Shown here piece by piece: positions 1 through 8,545 of a stretch of DNA of 29,457 nucleotides. The notes under the pieces were generated by a model that made no database searches, had not been told where the DNA came from, and saw nothing but the letters and a program-made list of their open reading frames with translations. The translations under genes and the position numbers were made by a program. The stretch's first letter is position 1, and the number at the start of each line of letters is the position of its first letter. This DNA is from an uncultured Oscillospiraceae bacterium (lineage in GTDB: Bacteria > Bacillota > Clostridia > Oscillospirales > Oscillospiraceae): the NCBI GenBank assembly GCA_934659475.1, contig CAKUHX010000005.1:1-29457 (forward strand), given 5' to 3'.

Positions 1-1125
1 ATTGAGGACGGTCTCGCAGCGGCAAACGAGATCGGCTACCCCGTGCTGGTGCGTCCCAGCTTCGTGCTGGGCGGCCGCGCCATGCAGATCGTGGCGAACG
101 AGAGCCAGCTGCGCCGCTACCTGAAAAGCGCCGTGGAAATCGACGAGGACAAGCCCGTTCTGGTGGACAAATACATTCAGGGTCGGGAAGTGGAGATCGA
201 CGCCATCTGCGACGGACGGGATGTGTTCGTCCCCGGCATCATGGAGCTGGTGGAGCGCACCGGCGTCCACTCCGGCGACTCCATCAGCGTGTACCCCTCC
301 TTCTCCATCTCCGACAAGGTGAAGGGCACCATCCTAACCTATGCCAAGAAGCTGGGCCTGGGCATCGGCATCGTGGGCCTGTACAATATCCAGTTCATCG
401 TGGACAAGCACGACGACGTGTATATCATCGAGGTCAACCCCCGCTCCTCCCGCACGGTGCCCTTCCTGTCCAAGGCCACGGGCTACCCTCTGGCCGACAT
501 CGCCACCAACGTGATCCTGGGCACCAGCCTGAAGGAGCAGGGCATCTTCGACCTGTACCCCCAGGAGAAGAAGCGCCGCTACGTCAAGGTGCCCGTGTTC
601 TCCTTCGCCAAGATCCGCGGGCTGGACGCCTATCTGTCCCCGGAGATGAAGTCCACCGGCGAGGCCATCGGCTACGACGACAAGCTGCCCCGGGCCATGT
701 ACAAGGCCCTGCAGGCCGCGGGCATGAACGTGCAGAACTACGGCACCGTGCTGGTGACCCTGGCGGACGAGGACAAGGCGGAGGGCCTGCCCCTGGTGCG
801 CCGGTTCTATGAGATGGGCTTCAACATCGAGGCCACCGCCGGCACCGCCGCCTATCTGAAGTCCCACGACATCCGCACCCGGGTGCGGGGCAAGCTCAGC
901 GAGGGCAGCCACGAGATCCTGGACTCCATCCGTTCCGGCTATGTCAGCTATGTGATCAACACCCGGTCCATCCAGTCCGGGGCCCATGCCCAGGACGGCG
1001 CGGCCATCCGCCGCTGCGCGGTGGAGAACGGCGTGACCACCTTCACCTCCCTGGACACGGTGCGGGTGCTGCTGGACGTGCTGGAGGAGACCACCCTGGC
1101 CATCTCCACCATCGACGGGGAATAA
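1..1125 (+). CDS. carB: Carbamoyl-phosphate synthase large subunit, C-terminal part (5' end outside window)
   Basis: This is the last 374 codons of a protein that is normally about 1,070 residues; the reading frame is open from base 1. CarB makes carbamoyl phosphate from bicarbonate, ammonia (supplied by CarA) and two ATP, the first step of pyrimidine and arginine synthesis. The visible part starts inside the second ATP-grasp unit (LVRPSFVLGGRAMQIV) and includes the metal/ATP-binding stretch EVNPRSSRTVPFLSKATGYP. It ends in the MGS-like allosteric domain (about the last 130 residues), which in this family binds UMP or other effectors. Its place directly before pyrK, 12 bases away, supports a pyrimidine-dedicated enzyme. 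carA is expected just upstream but lies outside the window. Confidence 0.97.
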   Translation: MEDGLAAANEIGYPVLVRPSFVLGGRAMQIVANESQLRRYLKSAVEIDEDKPVLVDKYIQGREVEIDAICDGRDVFVPGIMELVERTGVHSGDSISVYPSFSISDKVKGTILTYAKKLGLGIGIVGLYNIQFIVDKHDDVYIIEVNPRSSRTVPFLSKATGYPLADIATNVILGTSLKEQGIFDLYPQEKKRRYVKVPVFSFAKIRGLDAYLSPEMKSTGEAIGYDDKLPRAMYKALQAAGMNVQNYGTVLVTLADEDKAEGLPLVRRFYEMGFNIEATAGTAAYLKSHDIRTRVRGKLSEGSHEILDSIRSGYVSYVINTRSIQSGAHAQDGAAIRRCAVENGVTTFTSLDTVRVLLDVLEETTLAISTIDGE

Positions 1126-1137
1126 GAAAGGAGCACC

Positions 1138-1866
1138 ATGGAACAGCGGAACTTTACAGTCGCAGAAAACACAAAGCTGGCCGCCGGGACATACCGCATG
1201 GTGCTGACGGGGGACACCTCCGCCATCACCCGGCCGGGGCAGTTCGTGGACATCCGGCTGGAGGGGCGCTTCCTCCGCCGGCCCATCTCCGTGTGCAGCT
1301 GGACAGCGGACAGCCTGACCCTGATCTACAAGACCGTGGGCGCGGGCACGGAGCAGATGAGCGCCATGGCCCCCGGCACGGTGCTGGACGTGCTCACCGG
1401 CCTGGGCAACGGCTTCGACGTGACGAAGGCGGGGGCGCGGCCCCTGCTGGTGGGCGGCGGGGCCGGCGCCGCCCCCCTGTACGGCCTGGCCCAGAAGCTG
1501 GCGGAGGCCGGCTGCCGCCCCGCGGCGGTGCTGGGCTTCAACACGGCGGAGGAGGTGTTCCTGGCCCGGGAGTTCGAGGCCCTGGGGGTGTCCGTCACCG
1601 TGACCACCGCCGACGGCAGCCGGGGCGTCAGGGGCTTCGTCACCGACGCCCTGCCCGGGGACAGCACCTACTTCTACGCCTGCGGCCCCATGCCCATGCT
1701 GAAGGCGCTGTACAGCAAAACGGAGCTGGACGGACAGTTCAGCTTTGAGGCCCGCATGGGCTGCGGCTTCGGGGCCTGCATGGGCTGCTCTATGGAGACA
1801 AAGAACGGATACAAGCGGATCTGCAAGGACGGCCCGGTATTTGAAGGGGGGGAGCTGCTGTGGTAA
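1138..1866 (+). CDS. pyrK: Dihydroorotate dehydrogenase B, electron-transfer (FAD/2Fe-2S) subunit
   Basis: A 242-residue protein that passes electrons from the FMN of PyrD through a [2Fe-2S] cluster and FAD to NAD+. The N-terminal flavin-binding barrel carries the RRPISVCSW motif, and the middle has the glycine-rich nucleotide-binding run LLVGGGAGAAPLYGLA. Near the C-terminus, four cysteines in MGCGFGACMGCSMETK plus the later RICKDG match the PyrK cluster-binding pattern. The start is fixed by the AAGAAAGGAG ribosome-binding site just before the ATG. The stop overlaps the pyrD start by 7 bases, which suggests translational coupling of the two subunits of one complex. Confidence 0.96.
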   Translation: MEQRNFTVAENTKLAAGTYRMVLTGDTSAITRPGQFVDIRLEGRFLRRPISVCSWTADSLTLIYKTVGAGTEQMSAMAPGTVLDVLTGLGNGFDVTKAGARPLLVGGGAGAAPLYGLAQKLAEAGCRPAAVLGFNTAEEVFLAREFEALGVSVTVTTADGSRGVRGFVTDALPGDSTYFYACGPMPMLKALYSKTELDGQFSFEARMGCGFGACMGCSMETKNGYKRICKDGPVFEGGELLW

Positions 1867-2780
1867 AGACCAATGTAACGCTCAGCGGCTGGCAGCTGGA
1901 CGACCCGGTGATCCCCGCCAGCGGGACCTTTGGCTACGGCTATGAGTTCGCAGAGCTGTACGACATCAACTGCCTGGGCACCTTCTCCTTCAAGGGCACC
2001 ACCCGGCAGCCCCGCTTCGGCAATCCCCTGCCCCGCATCGCCGAGTGTGAGGGCGGTATGCTCAACGCTGTGGGCCTGCAGAATCCCGGGGTAGAGAAGG
2101 TGATCGCCGAGGAGCTGCCCAAGCTGAAAGAGTGCTTTCACAAAAAGGTGATCGCCAACGTCAGCGGCTTCTCCGTGGGGGAGTACGCCGAGACCTGCGC
2201 CCTGCTGGACCGGGAGGAGCAGGTGGGCCTGCTGGAGGTGAACATCAGCTGCCCCAATGTCCACGACGGGGGCATGTCCTTCGGCACCAGCCCCGCCGCT
2301 GCCGCCCAAGTCACCCGGGCGGTGAAGGCGGTGACCGAAAAGCCGGTATATATGAAGCTCAGCCCCAATGTCACCGACATCGTGTCCATCGCCAAGGCCT
2401 GCGAGGACGCGGGGGCCGACGGCGTCAGCCTGATCAATACCCTGATGGGGATGCGGCTGGACTTAAAGACCCGCCGTCCCATCCTGGCCAACAGCACCGG
2501 CGGCATGTCCGGCCCGGCCATCTTCCCCCTGGCGGTCCGGATGGTCTATCAGGTGTATCAGGCGGTGTCCATCCCCATCATCGGCATGGGGGGCGTCACC
2601 TGCGCCCGGGACGTGATGGAACTGATGCTGGCGGGGGCCACCGCCGTGGAGGTGGGGGCCGCCAATCTGGTGGATCCCCTCGCCTGCAAAAAAATAACGG
2701 AGGAACTGCCCGGCCTGCTGGAACAGTACGGCGTCCGGGACATCAATGAGATCATAGGAGGAGCACATCATGGCGCGTGA
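1860..2780 (+). CDS. pyrD: Dihydroorotate dehydrogenase B (NAD+), catalytic subunit
   Basis: A 306-residue class 1B dihydroorotate dehydrogenase: an FMN TIM barrel that oxidises dihydroorotate to orotate and works with Pyr[12 protein letters not shown] contains the catalytic-base cysteine typical of class 1B enzymes (class 2 enzymes have serine). KLSPNVTDI and the C-terminal GMGGV phosphate-binding stretch are also present. Translation most likely starts at the GTG at 1860, giving [10 protein letters not shown], with a GGGGGGAG-like purine run upstream inside pyrK. The gene overlaps pyrK by 7 bases and pyrF by 11. NAD+ as acceptor fits an anaerobe. Confidence 0.96.
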   Translation: MVKTNVTLSGWQLDDPVIPASGTFGYGYEFAELYDINCLGTFSFKGTTRQPRFGNPLPRIAECEGGMLNAVGLQNPGVEKVIAEELPKLKECFHKKVIANVSGFSVGEYAETCALLDREEQVGLLEVNISCPNVHDGGMSFGTSPAAAAQVTRAVKAVTEKPVYMKLSPNVTDIVSIAKACEDAGADGVSLINTLMGMRLDLKTRRPILANSTGGMSGPAIFPLAVRMVYQVYQAVSIPIIGMGGVTCARDVMELMLAGATAVEVGAANLVDPLACKKITEELPGLLEQYGVRDINEIIGGAHHGA

Positions 2781-3474
2781 CGTGATCGCAGCACTGGATT
2801 TCGAAAACAAGGAAAAGACTCTGGCCTTTCTGGATCAGTTTGAAGGGACGGAAAAGCCCTTCGTGAAGATCGGCATGGAGCTGTTCTATGCTGAGGGGCC
2901 CCAGGTGGTGCGGGAGATCAAGGCCCGGGGCCACAAGATCTTTCTGGACTTGAAGCTCCACGACATCCCCAACACCGTGAAGAAGGCCATGGCCGTGCTG
3001 TCCCGCCTGGATGTGGATATGGTGAACCTCCACGCCGCGGGCACCCGTGCCATGATGGAGGCCGCCCTGGAGGGGCTGACCCGCCCCGACGGCAGCCGCC
3101 CCCTTCTGCTGGCCGTGACCCAGCTGACCTCCACCAGTCAGGAGCGGATGACCCAGGAGCTGCTCATCGACCGGCCTCTGGACCAGGTAGTGCTGGCCTA
3201 CGCCAAAAATGCCGCAGCCGCCGGGCTGGACGGCGTGGTGTGCTCCCCTCTGGAGGCGGGCCAAGTCCACACCGCCTGCGGAGATAAGTTCCTCACCGTC
3301 ACCCCCGGCGTGCGTTTCGCCGATGGCGACGTAGGGGATCAGGTGCGGGTGACCACCCCGGAGCGGGCCCGCCAGCTGGGCAGCGACTACATCGTGGTGG
3401 GCCGCCCCATCACCCAGGCCGCCGACCCCGTGGCCGCCTACCGCCGGGCGGTGAAAGAATTTCTGGGGCAGTAA
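2770..3474 (+). CDS. pyrF: Orotidine 5'-phosphate decarboxylase
   Basis: A 234-residue TIM-barrel enzyme that decarboxylates OMP to UMP, the last step of the pathway. The catalytic D-x-K-x-x-D array is seen as [13 protein letters not shown], giving Asp60, Lys62 and Asp65, the same numbering as the short bacterial type I enzymes. The C-terminal phosphate-binding part reads [11 protein letters not shown]. The ATG at 2770 follows ATAGGAGGAGC, a strong ribosome-binding site inside the end of pyrD. Length and motifs are ordinary for the family. Confidence 0.97.
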   Translation: MARDVIAALDFENKEKTLAFLDQFEGTEKPFVKIGMELFYAEGPQVVREIKARGHKIFLDLKLHDIPNTVKKAMAVLSRLDVDMVNLHAAGTRAMMEAALEGLTRPDGSRPLLLAVTQLTSTSQERMTQELLIDRPLDQVVLAYAKNAAAAGLDGVVCSPLEAGQVHTACGDKFLTVTPGVRFADGDVGDQVRVTTPERARQLGSDYIVVGRPITQAADPVAAYRRAVKEFLGQ

Positions 3475-3512
3475 GCCCCCTTACCATCAAAATCGTACAG
3501 GAGGGATCTACT

Positions 3513-4151
3513 ATGAATATCGAACAGACCGTCGCCCGGGATCTGCTGTCCATCCAGGCCGTCTTTTTCCGCCCCGAGCAGCCCTTCACCTGGGCCAGCG
3601 GCATCAAGAGCCCCGTCTACTGCGACAACCGCCTGATTCTCACCGCCCCCGCCGTGCGCGACCGGGTGGAGCAGGCCATCGCCGACACCGTGAAGCGAGA
3701 GTATCCCGACTGCGAGGTGCTCATGGGCACCTCCACCGCCGGTATCGCCCACGCGGCCATCGCCGGCCACATTCTGGGGCTGCCCATGGGCTATGTCCGC
3801 TCCGGCGCCAAGGATCACGGCCGGAACAACCAGATCGAGGGCCGCCTGGAGAAGGGCCAGAAGGTGGTGGTGGTGGAGGACCTGATCTCCACCGCCGGCA
3901 GCGTGCTGGAGGTGGTGGACGTGCTGCGCCAGGCGGGGGCCGAGGTGCTGGGCGTGGTGTCCATCTTCACCTACGGGATGCAGAAGGGCCTGGACCGTCT
4001 GGCTCAGGCTCATGTGAAGAACGTCAGCCTGACCAGCTTTGACGCCGTGGCCCAGGCCGCCGCCGAGGAGAACTACATCAAGCCCGAGGATGTGCAGCGG
4101 CTGATCGACTTCCGCAACGACCCCAGTGACGAGAGCTGGATGACCCGGTGA
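3513..4151 (+). CDS. pyrE: Orotate phosphoribosyltransferase
   Basis: A 212-residue type I phosphoribosyltransferase that joins orotate to PRPP to give OMP. The PRPP-binding signature is [18 protein letters not shown]. The flexible-loop lysine-rich region before it ([14 protein letters not shown]) is also in place. Translation starts at the ATG at 3513 after CAGGAGGGATCTACT. The gene lies 38 bases after pyrF with no promoter or terminator seen between them. It belongs to the pyr operon. Confidence 0.96.
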   Translation: MNIEQTVARDLLSIQAVFFRPEQPFTWASGIKSPVYCDNRLILTAPAVRDRVEQAIADTVKREYPDCEVLMGTSTAGIAHAAIAGHILGLPMGYVRSGAKDHGRNNQIEGRLEKGQKVVVVEDLISTAGSVLEVVDVLRQAGAEVLGVVSIFTYGMQKGLDRLAQAHVKNVSLTSFDAVAQAAAEENYIKPEDVQRLIDFRNDPSDESWMTR

Positions 4152-4183
4152 GCGCTGGGGGCTTCCGGGAAGGAGGATATGCT

Positions 4184-5110
4184 ATGAGAGATCTGATCGA
4201 CATTATGGACCTGTCCACGGAGGAGATCCAGGAGCTGATCGTTCTGGCCTGCGACATCATCGCCCGGCCGGAGCGGTATCAGGAGGTGTGCCGCCACAAG
4301 AAGCTGGCCACCCTGTTCTTCGAGCCCTCTACCCGCACCCGCCTGTCCTTCGAGGCGGCCATGCTGGACCTGGGCGGCAGCGTGCTGGGCTTCTCTGAGG
4401 CGGCCTCCAGCTCCGCCAGCAAGGGGGAGAGCGTTGGGGACACTGTGGCGGTGGTCAGCGGCTACGCCGACATCATCGCCATGCGCCACCCCAAGGAGGG
4501 CGCCCCCCTGGTGGCCTCCATGCGGGCGGATGTGCCCATCATCAACGCCGGCGACGGCAGCCATCACCACCCCACCCAGACCCTCACCGACCTGCTGACC
4601 ATCCACCGGGAGAAGGGCCGCCTGGATCACATGACCGTCGGTCTGTGCGGCGATCTGAAGTTCGGCCGGACGGTGCACTCCCTGATCGCCGCCATGTCCC
4701 GGTACGCGGGGGTGGAGTTCGTGCTCATCTCTCCGGAGGAGCTGAAGCTGCCCAGCTATGTGAAGGACACCTATATCAAGAGCAAGGGCATCCCCTACAC
4801 CCAGACCACCGACCTGCAGTCGGTGATGAGCCGCCTTGACGTACTGTACATGACCCGGGTGCAGAAGGAGCGCTTCTTCAACGAGGAGGACTACCTGCGC
4901 CTGAGGGACAGCTATATCCTCACCCCGGGCAAGCTGAAGGATGCCAAAGAGGATCTGACCATCCTGCACCCCCTGCCCCGGGTGAACGAGATCTCCACCG
5001 CCGTAGACGCCGACCCCCGGGCCGCCTATTTCCGCCAAGCCCGCAACGGCAAATTCATCCGCATGGCCCTGATCATGAAGCTGCTGGGCCTGGAACAGAA
5101 GGAGGGCTGA
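4184..5110 (+). CDS. pyrB: Aspartate carbamoyltransferase catalytic subunit
   Basis: A 308-residue protein that condenses carbamoyl phosphate with aspartate, the committed step of pyrimidine synthesis. The carbamoyl-phosphate loop [13 protein letters not shown] gives Ser49-Thr50-Arg51-Thr52, and the mobile 80s loop SSSASKGES is present with Lys80. The [11 protein letters not shown] segment is also conserved. The start at 4184 is chosen over an in-frame GTG at 4148 because of the GGAAGGAGGATATGCT site in front of it and because it gives the usual length. pyrI follows after two bases, so the product is probably a PyrB/PyrI holoenzyme of the E. coli class. Confidence 0.97.
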   Translation: MRDLIDIMDLSTEEIQELIVLACDIIARPERYQEVCRHKKLATLFFEPSTRTRLSFEAAMLDLGGSVLGFSEAASSSASKGESVGDTVAVVSGYADIIAMRHPKEGAPLVASMRADVPIINAGDGSHHHPTQTLTDLLTIHREKGRLDHMTVGLCGDLKFGRTVHSLIAAMSRYAGVEFVLISPEELKLPSYVKDTYIKSKGIPYTQTTDLQSVMSRLDVLYMTRVQKERFFNEEDYLRLRDSYILTPGKLKDAKEDLTILHPLPRVNEISTAVDADPRAAYFRQARNGKFIRMALIMKLLGLEQKEG

Positions 5111-5112
5111 AC

Positions 5113-5553
5113 ATGAGAGTAGATCCTGTCAAGCAGGGCATCGTCATCGACCACATCACCGCCGGAAAGGCCATGCAGATCTATCAGATGCTGGGACTGG
5201 ACGCTTTGGACTGCACGGTGGCCATCCTGAAAAATGTCCCCAGCCACCACATGGGCCGGAAGGACATCATCAAGATCGACACCGAGCTGGAGCTGGACCT
5301 GGACGTTCTGGGCTACGTCAGCCCCACCATCACCGTGGACATCATCCGGGACGGCGCGGTGGCCGAGAAGAAGCATATGGAGCTGCCGGAGAGGCTCACC
5401 GACATCATCCAGTGCAAAAATCCCCGGTGCATCACCACCACCGAGCAGGAGATCCACCACATCTTCCGCCTGACCGACCGGGAGAAGCGGGAGTACCGCT
5501 GCATCTACTGCGACACCAAGGCCAACCCCCAGGCAGGGACAAAAGCGCCATAA
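5113..5553 (+). CDS. pyrI: Aspartate carbamoyltransferase regulatory subunit
   Basis: A 146-residue allosteric subunit that in this family binds CTP/ATP and tunes PyrB. The C-terminal zinc site is complete: Cys101, Cys106, Cys130 and Cys133, with the same spacing as in E. coli PyrI (CKNPRC ... CIYC). The zinc domain holds the contact to the catalytic trimer, so a regulated dodecamer is expected. The gene starts two bases after the pyrB stop with GAAGGAGGG upstream. It is the last pyr gene. No T-tailed hairpin follows it; only a 6-bp AAACTG/CAGTTT hairpin without a T-run lies at 5574-5588. Confidence 0.96.
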   Translation: MRVDPVKQGIVIDHITAGKAMQIYQMLGLDALDCTVAILKNVPSHHMGRKDIIKIDTELELDLDVLGYVSPTITVDIIRDGAVAEKKHMELPERLTDIIQCKNPRCITTTEQEIHHIFRLTDREKREYRCIYCDTKANPQAGTKAP

Positions 5554-5594
5554 ACCGGGAGGAAAACAGAAGAAAACTGTTTCAGTTTCCCCGA

Positions 5595-5623
5595 TTGACA
5601 GGAAAAGCCCGGGATGATAAACT
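5595..5623 (+). promoter_or_regulatory. Sigma-A promoter for the purine operon
   Basis: A TTGACA hexamer at 5595-5600 and TAAACT at 5618-5623 are separated by 17 bases. This is close to the vegetative consensus. Transcription would start near 5630, just before the ZTP aptamer. The position, after pyrI and before a riboswitch, makes it the main purine promoter. Confidence 0.8.
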
Positions 5624-5641
5624 GAAGCCATACAAAGAAAA

Positions 5642-5720
5642 GCCGCCCGGTGACTGACGGGACCGGAGAGACACTCCATGGGAGCGGGGCGGCGATAGAT
5701 GCCGACCGTCTGGGCAGACC
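5642..5720 (+). ncRNA. ZTP (pfl-motif) riboswitch aptamer
   Basis: The leader carries hallmarks of the ZTP riboswitch. A GC-rich closing helix pairs GCCGCCC (5642-5648) with GGGCGGC (5687-5693). The asymmetric-loop strand CCGGTGACTGACGG lies at 5647-5660 and its partner GGGAGCG at 5680-5686. The 3' module contains the near-invariant CCGACCGTCTGGGCA (5702-5716), whose loop forms the family's pseudoknot. In known members ZMP or ZTP (the AICAR nucleotides, which build up when 10-formyl-tetrahydrofolate is short) turns expression on. The placement before a full purine operon that contains two folate-dependent formyltransferases fits that role. The assignment is by eye. Confidence 0.88.
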
Positions 5721-5766
5721 GAACCTGACAATCGAGATTGCTGGGGTTGGTCTGCCCTTTTGTTTT
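5712..5766 (+). terminator. Riboswitch-controlled intrinsic terminator
   Basis: GGGCAGACC (5712-5720) pairs with GGTCTGCCC (5749-5757). A further AACC/GGTT block (5722-5725 with 5745-5748) extends the stem past a one-base bulge, and TTTTGTTTT follows. The 5' arm uses the last GGGCA of the conserved aptamer strand. Ligand-stabilised aptamer and terminator are therefore mutually exclusive, the layout of an ON switch. Confidence 0.85.
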
Positions 5767-5806
5767 CGCCCCGCGGGGCGCCGCAAAGGAAAGGAGAGCA
5801 TTGTTT

Positions 5807-6304
5807 ATGCGTAAAGTCGGAGTCGTGATGGGAAGCGCCAGCGATCTGCCCGTGGTGGAAAAGGCCATTGGGGTATTGCAGCAGTATGGCGTGCCTTATG
5901 AAGTCAGAGTTTTATCCGCTCACCGTTGTCCGGATCAGGCAAGAGAGTTTGCCGCGGGCGCACGGGCGAGCGGATTTTCTGTCCTGATCGCAGCGGCGGG
6001 CATGGCCGCCCACCTGGCCGGGGCCCTGGCCGCCAACACCACCCTGCCGGTGATCGGTATCCCCTGCAAGTCCACCAATTTGGACGGCATGGATGCCCTT
6101 CTGTCCACGGTGATGATGCCCAGCGGCATCCCCGTGGCCACCGTAGCCATCGACGGGGCCAAAAACGCCGCCATCCTGGCGGTGGAGATCCTGGCCCTGA
6201 GCGAGCCGGAGCTGGCGGAAAAGCTGGAGCAGACCCGCCGGAAGGAGACGGAGCAGGTGCTGGCCCGTGACCGGGAGGTCATGGAGAAATACCGGCAGCA
6301 GTAA
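5807..6304 (+). CDS. purE: 5-(carboxyamino)imidazole ribonucleotide mutase / AIR carboxylase, PurE
   Basis: A 165-residue PurE. VVMGSASDLPVV is the phosphate-binding GSxSD signature, VLSAHRCPDQ carries the catalytic histidine (His39), and IAAAGMAAHLAG is the substrate loop. These are class I features, so by family the substrate should be N5-CAIR made by PurK. No purK is in the window; it must be elsewhere, or the enzyme uses AIR and CO2. The start at 5807 is preferred over longer in-frame alternatives because AAAGGAAAGGAG lies just upstream and the N-terminus MRKVGVVMGS fits the family. It is the first gene behind the ZTP switch. Confidence 0.94.
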   Translation: MRKVGVVMGSASDLPVVEKAIGVLQQYGVPYEVRVLSAHRCPDQAREFAAGARASGFSVLIAAAGMAAHLAGALAANTTLPVIGIPCKSTNLDGMDALLSTVMMPSGIPVATVAIDGAKNAAILAVEILALSEPELAEKLEQTRRKETEQVLARDREVMEKYRQQ

Positions 6305-6380
6305 CACGCCTACAGCGCCCGCCGGGCGGACGGGCTGAACATACGGAACATACATCTCATTGAAAAAAGGAGTGCTGAAC

Positions 6381-7100
6381 ATGGAAAAGCGCGAGCAGCT
6401 GTACGAAGGAAAGGCCAAGAAGGTCTACGCCACCGACGACCCCGAACTGGTGATCGTGTCCTACAAGGACGACGCCACTGCCTTCGACGGGGCCAAGAAG
6501 GGCACCATCGTGGGCAAGGGCGTCATCAACAACCAGATGACCAACCGCCTGATGGAGCGGATGGAGAAGGCCGGCATCCCCACCCACTTCGTGAAGGAGC
6601 TGAGTGAGCGGGACACCGTGGTGAAAAAGGTATCCATCGTGCCCCTGGAGGTCATCATCCGGAACATCTCCGCCGGCCACTTCGCCTCCCGCTACGGCGT
6701 GGAGGAGGGCATCGTCTTTGACGAGCCCACCATCGAGTTCTCCTATAAGAACGACGACCTGCACGACCCCCTGATGAACGCCTACCACGCCGTGGCCCTG
6801 AAGCTGGCCACCTGGGAGGAGATCGAGCTGATCAAGAAGTACGCCTTCGCCGTGAACGATGCCCTGAAGGCTTTCTGGGGCGAGTGCGGCGTGACCCTGG
6901 TGGACTTCAAGCTGGAGTTCGGCAAGACCGCCGACGGCACCATCGTCCTGGCTGACGAGATCAGCCCTGACACCTGCCGCCTGTGGGACGCCAAGACCGG
7001 GGAGAAGCTGGACAAGGACCGCTTCCGCCGGGACCTGGGCGGCGTTGAGGACGCCTATGCCGAGGTCATGAGGAGACTGCTGGCCCATGATGAACACTGA
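6381..7100 (+). CDS. purC: Phosphoribosylaminoimidazole-succinocarboxamide synthase (SAICAR synthetase)
   Basis: A 239-residue ATP-dependent ligase that joins CAIR to aspartate. The N-terminus EQLYEGKAKKVYATD, the central VPLEVIIRNISAGHF and the C-terminal LADEISPDTCRLWD are typical PurC blocks. The ATG at 6381 is chosen because AAAAAAGGAG sits eight bases upstream; an in-frame ATG at 6360 has no such site. It follows purE by 76 bases, which include a small CGCCC/GGGCG hairpin. Its end overlaps the purF start by 14 bases. Confidence 0.96.
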   Translation: MEKREQLYEGKAKKVYATDDPELVIVSYKDDATAFDGAKKGTIVGKGVINNQMTNRLMERMEKAGIPTHFVKELSERDTVVKKVSIVPLEVIIRNISAGHFASRYGVEEGIVFDEPTIEFSYKNDDLHDPLMNAYHAVALKLATWEEIELIKKYAFAVNDALKAFWGECGVTLVDFKLEFGKTADGTIVLADEISPDTCRLWDAKTGEKLDKDRFRRDLGGVEDAYAEVMRRLLAHDEH

Positions 7101-8544
7101 GATGAACCACACTGACTGCCACCTCCATGAGGAGTGCGGCGTGTTCGGCATCTACTCCCAGGAAACGGCGGACGTGGCCTCTCTGGCCTACTATGCTCTT
7201 TACTCCCTGCAGCACCGGGGGCAGGAGAGCGCCGGCATCGTGGTCAATGACGACGGCGTGTTCACCTCCTACCGGGACGTGGGACTGGTGAGCGAGGTGT
7301 TCTCTCAGGGCCGGCTGAAGGAGCTGGGCGGCGGGAACATCGCCGTGGGGCATGTGCGCTACGGCACCACCGGCAGCGACAACAAGCGCAATGTGCAGCC
7401 CATCCTGATCAACCACTATAAGGGCCGCATGGCCCTGGCCCATAACGGCAACCTGACCAACTCCCAGCAGCTGCGCCGAGAGCTGGAGAGCCGCGGCTCC
7501 ATCTTCCAGACCACCACGGACACCGAGGCCATCGCCTATATCATCGTCCAGGAGCGGCTGAGCGCCCCCTCCATCGAGGACGCGGTGAACGCCGCCATGG
7601 ACCGCATCGAGGGGGCCTACTCCCTGGTGATCTCCTCCCCTACCAAGCTGATCGCCGCCCGGGACCCCCACGGCTTCCGTCCCCTGTGCATGGGGCGGAT
7701 GAAGGACGGGGCGGTGGTGTTCGCCTCCGAGAGCTGTGCTCTGGACGCCATCGGCGCGAAGTTCGAGCGGGACGTCCGCCCGGGGGAGATCGTGGTCGTG
7801 GACAAAAACGGCATCAAGAGCCTGACCGCTCACTGCGGCAAGGCTCCCCGCAGCCTGTGCGTCTTTGAGTTCATCTACTTCGCCCGGCCGGACTCCGTCA
7901 TCGACGGCAGTTCCGTCCATGTGGCCCGCCAGCGGGCGGGGGCCTTTCTGGCCCTGGAGCACCCGGTGCAGGCGGATGTGGTAGTGGGCGTGCCCGACTC
8001 CGGGCTGGATGCCGCCCTGGGCTACGCCCGGCAGAGCGGCATTCCCTACGGCATGGGCTTTATCAAAAACAAATACATCGGCCGCACCTTCATCGCCCCC
8101 ACCCAGACCATGCGGGAGAACGACGTGAACATCAAGCTCAACCCCGTGCGCTCCGTGGTGGAGGGCAAGCGGGTGGTGCTGATCGACGACTCCATCGTCC
8201 GGGGCACCACCTGCCGCCGCACCATCGACCTGCTTCGCCGGGCGGGGGCCAAGGAGATCCACATGCGGGTCAGCGCGCCCCCCTTCGTATCCGAGTGCTA
8301 CTACGGCACCGACATCGACAGCAAGGAGAATCTGATCGCCAACCACCACACGGTGGAGGAGATCGCCAAGATCATCGGTGTGGACTCTCTGGGCTATCTC
8401 AGTCTGGAGAATGTGGTCAAGCTGGCGGACAACACGGAGTGCGGCTTCTGCACCGCCTGCTTCGGCGGCGGCTACCCCACCGCCATCCCCCAGGACGGCG
8501 GCAAAGACCGCTTTGAATGTAAGATCGGCGAAAAGGAGAAATAA
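7087..8544 (+). CDS. purF: Amidophosphoribosyltransferase (PRPP amidotransferase)
   Basis: A 485-residue enzyme for the first committed purine step, PRPP plus glutamine to phosphoribosylamine. A 16-residue leader precedes the glutaminase nucleophile Cys17 (EECGVFGIYS), so self-cleavage as in Bacillus PurF is expected. GHVRYGTTG and AHNGNLTN line the glutamine site, and VVLIDDSIVRGTTCRR is the PRPP loop. Cysteines in SLCVFEFIYF, SECYYGTDI and ECGFCTACF match the four [4Fe-4S] ligands of the oxygen-sensitive Bacillus-type enzyme. The ATG at 7087 lies inside the end of purC. The exact start could be either of two adjacent ATGs. Confidence 0.97.
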   Translation: MMNTEMNHTDCHLHEECGVFGIYSQETADVASLAYYALYSLQHRGQESAGIVVNDDGVFTSYRDVGLVSEVFSQGRLKELGGGNIAVGHVRYGTTGSDNKRNVQPILINHYKGRMALAHNGNLTNSQQLRRELESRGSIFQTTTDTEAIAYIIVQERLSAPSIEDAVNAAMDRIEGAYSLVISSPTKLIAARDPHGFRPLCMGRMKDGAVVFASESCALDAIGAKFERDVRPGEIVVVDKNGIKSLTAHCGKAPRSLCVFEFIYFARPDSVIDGSSVHVARQRAGAFLALEHPVQADVVVGVPDSGLDAALGYARQSGIPYGMGFIKNKYIGRTFIAPTQTMRENDVNIKLNPVRSVVEGKRVVLIDDSIVRGTTCRRTIDLLRRAGAKEIHMRVSAPPFVSECYYGTDIDSKENLIANHHTVEEIAKIIGVDSLGYLSLENVVKLADNTECGFCTACFGGGYPTAIPQDGGKDRFECKIGEKEK

Positions 8545-8545
8545 C

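Noticed and set aside
5574..5588. Hairpin AAACTG/CAGTTT after pyrI as a terminator of the pyr operon
   Set aside because: Only 6 base pairs, AT-rich and followed by CCCCG rather than a T-run.
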